From Crocinitomicaceae bacterium (GTDB lineage Bacteria > Bacteroidota > Bacteroidia > Flavobacteriales_D > Crocinitomicaceae): a stretch of DNA of 5,287 nt. Both the position numbers and the translations under genes were made by a program. Each line of letters begins with the position of its first letter. The first letter of the stretch is position 1. Shown here in pieces: positions 1 through 5,287 of this stretch. The stretch covers positions 1-5,287 of the forward strand of contig JABSPC010000257.1 in the NCBI GenBank assembly GCA_013215515.1, written 5' to 3'. Below the pieces are notes generated by a model. The model saw only the letters and a program-made list of their open reading frames with translations, was not told where the DNA came from and ran no database searches.

Positions 1-907
1 ATACGACAACCTTCTTCGCTTTACATTTTCAACATCTTCCGTTCCTGGAACGCCTACAACCATAAAGTCCATTGAACCCTATGTTCCAGAAATGACATTT
101 CACAACTATGTGGTATCATCAAAAAGAAGCGGAGACAATGCGTATCTTTTTGGCGCTCCCTATTCAAACGATTTTTTCGGTACAGGGACATTACCAGTTG
201 GGCGATCTAGTTTCTTAGTTAAAGGAAGTATCTCAGATCCTGAAATGCAATTCGCTTATGAATTCAATAAGGCGATTGTTGATAGCGGAATTAAGGTTTT
301 TGAATTGCCAAGTACAGCAAGAGATAAAGACATTAAAAGCACCCCTTCCGATTACGAGAAGAGAACTCTACTTCATTCACAAAAGGGGAAGGCACTTTCA
401 GTCATGATTAAAGAAACGAATTATCGGAGTGTAAATCTTTTTGCGGAGCATATGATCAATATGATCGGATATGAAAAAACGGGAGACGGCAGCACAACTT
501 CTGGACTAAATGTTATGGCGAAATATTGGGCAGGTAAAATGAACACTTCAGGGCTGCAGATCAACGATGGAAGTGGTCTTTCTCGGAATAATGCTATTTC
601 CTCCCATCACTTCACGCAGTTCTTGTCTTACATGGACAAAAGTAAATACGCAGCAACTTTCAAAGCTTCATTGCCTATCGCAGGAGTTAGTGGAACTTTA
701 AGAAATGTTTGTAAGGGTCAAGCGGGACAAAACAGAGTAGTTGCCAAAAGTGGCTCCATGACCAGAATAAAAAGTTATGCGGGATACGTAACTACGAAGA
801 CGAATAAGAAATTAGCATTCGCAATTATCGTGAATAACAATACATGCTCATCGGGCACCTTAAAAGTGAGAATTGAAACATTGTTAAATGCGATGGCGAA
901 TTACTAA
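1..907 (+). CDS. dacB: D-alanyl-D-alanine carboxypeptidase/endopeptidase, PBP4-like (peptidase S13), 3' part
   Basis: The reading frame is open from base 2 to the TAA at 905-907, so the gene begins left of the window; the ATG at 92 is internal and not the start. About 301 residues are visible. Family S13 enzymes are periplasmic serine hydrolases that remove the terminal D-Ala of peptidoglycan stem peptides or cut D-Ala-mDAP cross-links. Counting from the ATG at 92, the second active-site motif SxN is SVN (residues 113-115, bases 428-436), followed by LFAEHM. DGSGLSRNN lies near residue 160, LPIAGVSGTLRN near 195-206, and the third motif is KSG (residues 219-221, bases 746-754) in place of the usual KTG, followed by a YAGYVTTKTNKK strand and an AFAIIVNN strand. 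TLPVGRSSFLVKGSISDP upstream also fits the family. The catalytic SxxK serine must lie outside the window. The gene ends tail to tail with ddl. Family assignment is secure; carboxypeptidase versus endopeptidase activity cannot be decided here. Confidence 0.93.
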   Translation, partial: YDNLLRFTFSTSSVPGTPTTIKSIEPYVPEMTFHNYVVSSKRSGDNAYLFGAPYSNDFFGTGTLPVGRSSFLVKGSISDPEMQFAYEFNKAIVDSGIKVFELPSTARDKDIKSTPSDYEKRTLLHSQKGKALSVMIKETNYRSVNLFAEHMINMIGYEKTGDGSTTSGLNVMAKYWAGKMNTSGLQINDGSGLSRNNAISSHHFTQFLSYMDKSKYAATFKASLPIAGVSGTLRNVCKGQAGQNRVVAKSGSMTRIKSYAGYVTTKTNKKLAFAIIVNNNTCSSGTLKVRIETLLNAMANY

Positions 908-1866
908 CCGAGTTCGGCTTTCATAATTATAGTCCAGAATTCCTTTGTTGAAATACCCGCTGCATCTATCATTTTTGGGACAATGCTTTCATTAGAAAAA
1001 CCTGGAGTTGTATTCACTTCAATAACAAAAGGTACATTTCCAACAATCATATAATCAATTCGCGCAACAGATCTTAAGTTCAGTAACTGGTAAATATCCT
1101 TTGACATTTTCTGAATCTCTGTTGTCATATTGTCGTCAATTCGTGCTGGGGTGATCTCCTGTGATAAGCCTTGATATTTCGCTTCATAGTCAAAGAAATC
1201 ATTCTCTGTAACGATTTCAGTCAAGGGCAAGGCGCATATTCCATCTTCGTCACGATACAATCCACAAGTAACCTCCATACCATCCAAAAATGCTTCTAGA
1301 ATCACAGTTTCACCTTCTGCGAAAGCTTCGTCTACTGCTTTCTGCAATTGTTCTTTCTCCTTTACCTTTGCTATTCCATAACTAGAACCTGAATCGCAAG
1401 GCTTAACGAAAATTGGTAGACCCAATTCTGCAATTACCTTATCCGCATTCAGGTTTTGCTTGGCCGTCGTCAAATACTCCGACTTCGCTACTTTATAACC
1501 AAACCCTTCCAAAAATTTATTGCAATACCATTTATCAAATGAAAGCTGCGATGCAAGAGGTCCTGAATTTACGTACGGAATATCGATCATCTCTAGGTAA
1601 GCTTGAATTTTCCCATTCTCTCCCGGATCTCCGTGAATAAATACAATGGCAACATCAATTTTATCCGTTCCATTGTTGAAAGTGAAATCAACTGGGTTCA
1701 GTTCAACTTTTCTTCCATCCAAATCCACAAACCAACCGTCCTTTTGAAGGTATACCAAGTAAGCATTAAATTCATCTGGAAAATTCTGTTGAATATTCTT
1801 AGCACTCAACACGGAAATTTCGAATTCAGAGGAAAATCCTCCACAAATAACACCTACGTTTTTCAT
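904..1866 (-). CDS. ddl: D-alanine--D-alanine ligase
   Basis: A complete 320-residue cytoplasmic ATP-grasp ligase that joins two D-alanines, with ATP hydrolysis, for the UDP-MurNAc-pentapeptide precursor. Length is normal for the family. Visible motifs: GGFSSEFEIS (9-18; E14 matches E. coli DdlB Glu15), HGDPGENG (78-85), LSFDKWYCNKF (109-119, nucleotide-binding lysine K112), FVKPCDSGSSYGI (153-165, K155 and S161/S162), FFDYEAKY (224-231), EITPA (237-241), ARID (268-271, R269 and D271), and the metal-binding EVNTTPG (283-289) followed by SIVP (294-297). Tyrosine at 231, the equivalent of DdlB Tyr216, indicates a D-Ala-D-Ala rather than a D-Ala-D-lactate ligase. Oddities: GENG for the common GEDG, QA (88-89) for QG, and RSVARID for RGxxRxD; the catalytic ligands are intact. 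The ATG at 1864-1866 puts the first glycine-rich motif at the expected distance from the N terminus. No Shine-Dalgarno sequence is visible. The stop overlaps the end of the PBP4-like gene. Confidence 0.96.
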   Translation of the reverse strand: MKNVGVICGGFSSEFEISVLSAKNIQQNFPDEFNAYLVYLQKDGWFVDLDGRKVELNPVDFTFNNGTDKIDVAIVFIHGDPGENGKIQAYLEMIDIPYVNSGPLASQLSFDKWYCNKFLEGFGYKVAKSEYLTTAKQNLNADKVIAELGLPIFVKPCDSGSSYGIAKVKEKEQLQKAVDEAFAEGETVILEAFLDGMEVTCGLYRDEDGICALPLTEIVTENDFFDYEAKYQGLSQEITPARIDDNMTTEIQKMSKDIYQLLNLRSVARIDYMIVGNVPFVIEVNTTPGFSNESIVPKMIDAAGISTKEFWTIIMKAELG

Positions 1867-2039
1867 CTTAAAACAGCTTACTTTTTAGACTAAAGTAGAT
1901 CATCTTCGCCTTATTCGGAATGCACTACCAGAAAAGTTATTAGCAATATCGGTGTTAACTACTCTATATCAATTCTCTCTCAGTTTTTTAAGCCAAATGT
2001 TTGGGTTATATTTGTGCCTAGAACTCGTTACTTTTACTC
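1867..2039. other. Divergent intergenic region between ddl and the adhesin gene
   Basis: These 173 bases separate two start codons facing away from each other, so both genes must be transcribed from here. The rightward side has a clear TAnnTTTG box, listed separately. On the leftward side the best match is TACTTTAG (bases 1897 to 1890, complement strand), one mismatch from TAnnTTTG and about 23 bases before the ddl ATG, but without a TTG at the -33 distance, so it is only a weak candidate. No open reading frame, strong hairpin or tandem repeat was seen. Confidence 0.6.
2007..2014 (+). promoter_or_regulatory. Putative Bacteroidota-type -7 promoter element of the adhesin gene
   Basis: TATATTTG matches the TAnnTTTG consensus of the primary sigma factor in Bacteroidota exactly. 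It lies 25 bases before the ATG at 2040, giving a predicted transcript start near 2020 and a leader of roughly 20 bases. The -33 region, about 1984-1989, is a run of T without the usual TTG, so only half of the promoter is convincing. No Shine-Dalgarno sequence precedes the ATG, which is usual in this phylum. Confidence 0.45.
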
Positions 2040-5000
2040 ATGATTAAATCACTCACTTTTGCAATTGGATTGCTATTATCAGGCAGTTTAATTGGTCAAA
2101 CTTCGTTTTTCTCCGACGATTTTGAATCCGGAATAGGTTCTTGGATACAAACGGGAGATGCTACTCCAAACTCATGGATAGTTAATAGCTGTGCTGGGAA
2201 CGGAACTTCATTACCAGGAACAACATCCATGTATATTACCTCTGGCGGCACTGTGCCTGGGTGTGGAGCAACTGGGACAGAACAACATGCCTACGTTGAC
2301 GCACCGGTTGGAATTAACGAAGCCATAAGCGCAACCAATGTAGATGCTGGATGTTTAGCTTCATTAACCGCATCTTTCGATTACAGAATCGACGGTATGT
2401 TGACAGAAGACATCGCAGAATTGGTATACTCAACAAATGGCGGGGTATCTTGGACCGCTGTTGGAACTGCATTCGCAATTTCAAATGCGTGGACCTCGGC
2501 GTCCATTGCTTTACCGGCACTCCTTAACGCAACGTCTTTCGATATTGGATTTAGGTTTACATATAATGACAATACCATTAACGGCGCTCCAATTGCAATC
2601 GACAATTTTGATATTTCTGGAGACGATTTAACCAATCCTACGATTACTTGTCCTGCAAATCAATCAGAATACCTTGATGGAACTTGCTCGCTTTTAGTTC
2701 CAGATTATACTGGATCAGTCGTGACTGGAGACAATTGTATTTCTTATGGAGCAGTCGTTGTAACCCAAGCTCCACCTGCATCCTCAACTATTGGAAACGA
2801 TGCATTGATTACTTTAACAGGAACGGATGCTTTTGGAAATACGGCATCATGTAATTTCACATTACAGACAATTGACACATTGGATCCTACAATTACTTGT
2901 CCTGCAAATTTCACCGTTACGACAACAACCGGATGTACGAATTTATTAAGTGATCATTCAGGATTGACAACAGCAAATGATAACTGCACATTCTTAGGAT
3001 CGTTGATCTTTACTCAATTTCCTCCGGTCGGGACATCAATCCCAGCAGGACCGAATACCATTACTATTATGGTAGAAGACGCAAGTGGAAATACAAACTC
3101 TTGTGTGTTTGATTTGGAAGTTGAAGATCAAGAAGACCCGGTAATATCAGTGTGTTCACCCAATCAAAATGTAATTGTTAATGGAACTTGTGCCGGGGTT
3201 CTTTCTGATTACACTGGATTCATCGCAGTAAGCGATAATTGCACAACAATTGGAAATTTATTAATTACACAATCGCCAGCAGTATCGACAATTATCACTT
3301 CAAACACATTGGTGACAATTACGGTAGAAGACGAGAAAAACAACACAACAACTTGTTCGTTTACCGCTATTTTATCTGACACAATATCTCCAACACCAAC
3401 TTGTCCGGCTGACTTTACCATAGCTATCAATGGAAATTGTGAATACTTGGTTCCCGACTTAACTGCCTCTGTTCTTGGAACTGACAATTGCTCTATTTTG
3501 GCGAATATGGGAATAACACAGAATCCTGTTGCTAGTTCAACCCAAAGCGGAATCACCAATGTCTTAATCACTTTAACTGATGAGCAGGGGAATATTGAGA
3601 CATGTATTACGACTATTTCACCTGATGATATAATTGCTCCAACAATTACATGCCCAGGGCCGATCACGGAGAATATTGGAAACAATTGTGATTTCTCACT
3701 CCCTAATTATAGCGGAGTTTCATTGGTTGTAGATAATTGTCCGAACTATTCATTCACTCAGTCTCCGGCTCCAGGAACTACAACTAGTGTTGGAACCCAA
3801 ATGATTACAATGACGGTCACAGATGCTGGTGGTAACACTGCTACGTGCTCGTTTTCATTGGATGTTATTGAGAATGAATTACCGACAATTACATGTCCAC
3901 CAAATATTTCTACTTGTGATCCATTGGTTTCATTCCCAGGAACGCTATTCAGTGACAATTGTGTAGTTGCCATGGCTCAGACCGATTTAACTGGATTAAC
4001 GTCAGGAAGCACATTCCCAGTTGGAATTACTACACTTGAATTCACCGCAACCGATGAATCTGGTAACATTGCCATGTGTTCGTTTGATATTGAAATTTTG
4101 GATTTTCCATCTTCAGCTAACATTGTTGACGATACTATTTCTCTTTGTGATCAAAACAGCGCGGTGCTAAATGCTGATTCCTTAACTAGTGGAACTGGTC
4201 TGTGGGAAGTTAGCTCGGGTGTAGGCGCATTTAACAATCAATTCACCTATACAACTGGGGTTAACAATATCGCATATGGTACAAACGTATACACTTGGAC
4301 AGTAAGTTCTGCTTCATGCGGGAGTCTTGTAGACAGCGTAATTGTTATCAATTCGCAGCAAGACCTTCAAGCGAGCACACAAGATTTGTTCTACAGCTGC
4401 ATGGATGCAGATGTAGCTCTTATGTCGAATGTTCCTCTTTATGGAATTGGAACTTGGACAACTGATGGTAACGGAATTATTGACGATATAAACTCAGCGA
4501 ACACAAGCTCTACTCTAGTCGACAATGGCTGGCAAAACTTCATCTGGACAATTACTAGTGGTGCTTGCCCATCATCTGCAGATACGCTTCAAGTATTCTC
4601 GATGCAGAGCCCAATTATTGGACAATCGGATACCGCAGTCTGTTTAGAAAATGATTTATTACTCTTTACAGCTACTTCTCCTTCTATTTACCAAACTTCA
4701 GCCTGGAGCGTAATTGGAGGGACTGTATCACTTGATACACCTGATAATTTTATGACTGATGCAGAATATTTCGGATTGGGAACGAATACAATAATCTATA
4801 CCTTAATGAATCCAACATGTGGCGAGATCTCAGATACTATTCAAGTCGTCGGAAGTCTTTGTGATGGATTCGATCCTATAATCCCAACTGTAATTACTCC
4901 TGGAAATATTGACGGCAAAAACGACGTGTTTACAATCGACTTTTTAAGTACGATGCATCCTAATTGTTCCGTGGTTATTTTCAACCGTTGGGGATCAGTT

Positions 5001-5144
5001 GTGTTTAAATCGAAAGGTTACGATAAACCTTGGGATGGAACATTTAAAGGAGAATATTTGCCAATGGGAACATATTTCTACAAAATAGATTTGAACGATA
5101 CTGATCAAACAGTTTTGACAGGTGACATCAGTATAATCAACTAG
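2040..5144 (+). CDS. Secreted HYR-repeat surface protein with T9SS type B sorting domain (putative adhesin)
   Basis: A 1034-residue exported protein. Residues 1-20 form a signal peptide (MIKSL, then a hydrophobic core through LLLSGSLIG, cleavage probably near Q20), which supports the ATG at 2040. Residues 22-195 resemble the jelly-roll/choice-of-anchor domains of Bacteroidota: DDFESGIGSW at the start and GFRFTYND followed by IAIDNFDISG at the end. Residues 199-690 hold six HYR (hyalin repeat, Ig-fold) domains, recognised by PTITCP starts, DNC in the middle and DxxGNtxxC at the end. Residues 694-937 hold three more repeats of about 80 residues, each with two cysteines. Residues 945-1034 are a gliding-motility-associated type B C-terminal domain with TPGNIDGKND, FNRWGSVVF, YDKPWDG and LPMGTYFYKI, which directs export through the type IX system. 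The PorP/SprF-type gene starts one base later, so the two are probably co-transcribed. No catalytic domain is seen; adhesion or matrix binding is inferred from the architecture. The composition is rich in Thr, Ser, Asn and Asp. Confidence 0.9.
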   Translation: MIKSLTFAIGLLLSGSLIGQTSFFSDDFESGIGSWIQTGDATPNSWIVNSCAGNGTSLPGTTSMYITSGGTVPGCGATGTEQHAYVDAPVGINEAISATNVDAGCLASLTASFDYRIDGMLTEDIAELVYSTNGGVSWTAVGTAFAISNAWTSASIALPALLNATSFDIGFRFTYNDNTINGAPIAIDNFDISGDDLTNPTITCPANQSEYLDGTCSLLVPDYTGSVVTGDNCISYGAVVVTQAPPASSTIGNDALITLTGTDAFGNTASCNFTLQTIDTLDPTITCPANFTVTTTTGCTNLLSDHSGLTTANDNCTFLGSLIFTQFPPVGTSIPAGPNTITIMVEDASGNTNSCVFDLEVEDQEDPVISVCSPNQNVIVNGTCAGVLSDYTGFIAVSDNCTTIGNLLITQSPAVSTIITSNTLVTITVEDEKNNTTTCSFTAILSDTISPTPTCPADFTIAINGNCEYLVPDLTASVLGTDNCSILANMGITQNPVASSTQSGITNVLITLTDEQGNIETCITTISPDDIIAPTITCPGPITENIGNNCDFSLPNYSGVSLVVDNCPNYSFTQSPAPGTTTSVGTQMITMTVTDAGGNTATCSFSLDVIENELPTITCPPNISTCDPLVSFPGTLFSDNCVVAMAQTDLTGLTSGSTFPVGITTLEFTATDESGNIAMCSFDIEILDFPSSANIVDDTISLCDQNSAVLNADSLTSGTGLWEVSSGVGAFNNQFTYTTGVNNIAYGTNVYTWTVSSASCGSLVDSVIVINSQQDLQASTQDLFYSCMDADVALMSNVPLYGIGTWTTDGNGIIDDINSANTSSTLVDNGWQNFIWTITSGACPSSADTLQVFSMQSPIIGQSDTAVCLENDLLLFTATSPSIYQTSAWSVIGGTVSLDTPDNFMTDAEYFGLGTNTIIYTLMNPTCGEISDTIQVVGSLCDGFDPIIPTVITPGNIDGKNDVFTIDFLSTMHPNCSVVIFNRWGSVVFKSKGYDKPWDGTFKGEYLPMGTYFYKIDLNDTDQTVLTGDISIIN
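2634..4109 (+). repeat. Six tandem HYR domain repeats (protein-level repeat)
   Basis: Repeats cover residues about 199-281, 282-365, 366-449, 450-532, 533-613 and 614-690 of the adhesin. Repeats 1-5 each have four cysteines at near-constant spacing (12, 17, then 36-39 residues): C204/216/233/271, C287/299/316/355, C372/384/401/439, C455/467/484/522 and C538/550/567/603. Repeat 6 has C619/626/641/680 (7, 15, 39) and is a different subtype. The repeat-to-repeat period is 81-85 residues. Each repeat ends with a DxxGN-type turn (TDAFGN, EDASGN, EDEKNN, TDEQGN, TDAGGN, TDESGN). The DNA is mostly diverged between copies, with short near-identical patches. HYR domains are extracellular Ig-like modules linked to adhesion; the paired cysteines suggest two disulfides per repeat. 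Confidence 0.85.
4119..4850 (+). repeat. Three tandem Ig/PKD-like repeats with paired cysteines
   Basis: Residues about 694-772, 777-855 and 860-937 of the adhesin align with each other. Each opens with a strand holding a cysteine (SLCDQN, YSCMDAD, AVCLEND), has a Trp-containing strand near the middle (LWEVSSG, TWTTDGNG, AWSVIGG), then a YTWTVSS/FIWTITS/IIYTLMN strand, a second cysteine (SASCGS, SGACPS, NPTCGE) and a terminal S/ADTIQV-like strand. Cysteine pairs are C703/C760, C787/C843 and C868/C927 (56-59 apart). The pattern resembles the PKD-like repeats of large gliding-motility proteins in Bacteroidota, but I cannot name the exact family. Confidence 0.65.
4872..5141 (+). other. Type B T9SS C-terminal sorting domain (gliding motility-associated CTD)
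   Basis: Residues 945-1034 of the adhesin carry the standard landmarks of this domain: IPTVITPGNIDGKNDVF (948-964), VVIFNRWGSVVF (978-989), GYDKPWDG (993-1000), LPMGTYFYKIDL (1007-1018) and a terminal TGDISIIN strand. In this family the domain is the export signal recognised by the type IX translocon, and type B cargo generally depends on a PorP/SprF-like protein, which is encoded next door. Cysteine C976 lies inside the domain and C941 just before it. The domain reaches the exact C terminus, as expected for a functional signal. Confidence 0.9.
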
Positions 5145-5145
5145 T

Positions 5146-5287
5146 ATGAATTTAGAACGAATGAAAATGATTAATAAAATATTCACAGCTATATTTGCCT
5201 TACTAGTGACGTATTCAGTAAGCGCGCAGCAAGAAAGTCATTACATCAATTTGACGAACAACCCGTACATGCTAAATCCGGCTGCGG
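5146..5287 (+). CDS. PorP/SprF family type IX secretion system membrane protein, 5' part
   Basis: The gene runs off the right edge; 47 codons are visible. The sequence shows a signal peptide (KMINK, then hydrophobic IFTAIFALLVTYSVSAQ) followed by a short mature start, QQESHYINLTNNPYMLNPAA. The N-terminal pattern of SAQQ, then about ten residues, then NNPYxxNPA is the hallmark of PorP/SprF proteins, outer-membrane beta-barrel-like components that work with type B T9SS cargo such as SprB. The first ATG lies one base after the adhesin stop codon, so the gene is probably in the same transcript and may be translationally coupled. In-frame ATGs at 5161 and 5167 would give a more ordinary signal peptide (MKMINKIF or MINKIF), so the start is uncertain by up to seven codons. 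The assignment rests on a short segment plus the neighbouring type B cargo. Confidence 0.8.
   Translation, partial: MNLERMKMINKIFTAIFALLVTYSVSAQQESHYINLTNNPYMLNPAA

Noticed and set aside
92..907. A complete 271-residue gene starting at the ATG at 92
   Set aside because: The same frame stays open to the window's left edge and the residues encoded before 92 fit the PBP4-like protein, so this ATG is an internal methionine.
908..917. Possible terminator hairpin CCGAGTTCGG after the PBP4-like stop
   Set aside because: The stem is only 3-4 base pairs with a tiny loop and is not followed by a proper T-run on either strand; it also lies inside the ddl coding end.
1413..1893. Two rightward open frames (75 and 96 codons) opposite ddl
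   Set aside because: They lie on the antisense strand of a well-supported ddl gene, have no recognisable domain, and are shadows of its coding sequence.
1890..1897. Leftward -7 box TACTTTAG for ddl
   Set aside because: It has one mismatch to TAnnTTTG and no TTG at the -33 distance; in AT-rich DNA such matches are expected by chance, so it is mentioned only as a weak candidate in the intergenic entry.
3209..3685. A leftward 158-codon open frame inside the adhesin gene
   Set aside because: It lies opposite the HYR repeats; its valine- and isoleucine-rich sequence is what the reverse complement of Thr/Asn/Asp-rich repeats produces. No motif or start signal supports it.
4995..5186. A leftward 63-codon open frame across the adhesin/PorP junction
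   Set aside because: It is antisense to the conserved sorting domain and to the signal peptide of the next gene, and has no recognisable product.

Overview
The window suggests a member of the Bacteroidota, most likely Flavobacteriales (a Crocinitomicaceae- or Cryomorphaceae-like lineage is a guess). Evidence: a type IX secretion (T9SS) type B C-terminal sorting domain, a PorP/SprF-type gene directly behind it, a TAnnTTTG-type promoter box, start codons without Shine-Dalgarno sequences, and moderately AT-rich DNA.

Left part (1-1866) is cell-wall metabolism. The 3' end of a PBP4-like (peptidase S13) D-alanyl-D-alanine carboxypeptidase/endopeptidase gene runs rightwards and meets, tail to tail with a 4-base overlap, a leftward complete D-alanine--D-alanine ligase gene (ddl, 320 aa). 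One enzyme makes the D-Ala-D-Ala dipeptide of the peptidoglycan precursor in the cytoplasm. The other cuts that bond, or D-Ala cross-links, in the periplasm.

A 173-base divergent intergenic region (1867-2039) separates ddl from the right part. It carries a good Bacteroidota -7 box (TATATTTG) about 25 bases before the rightward start codon.

Right part (2040-5287) is a cell-surface module. A 1034-residue secreted protein has, in order, a signal peptide, an N-terminal jelly-roll-like domain, six HYR (hyalin-repeat, Ig-fold) domains, three further roughly 80-residue repeats with paired cysteines, and a type B T9SS sorting domain. One base after its stop codon begins a PorP/SprF-family gene, cut by the window edge. 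Type B cargo and SprF-like partners are known to work together, so this looks like a cargo/partner pair for exporting and anchoring a surface adhesin. It is a known kind of system rather than a wholly new one. The cargo's ligand, its unclassified repeats and the specificity of the pairing are the open points. No RNA genes, CRISPR arrays or mobile elements were seen.
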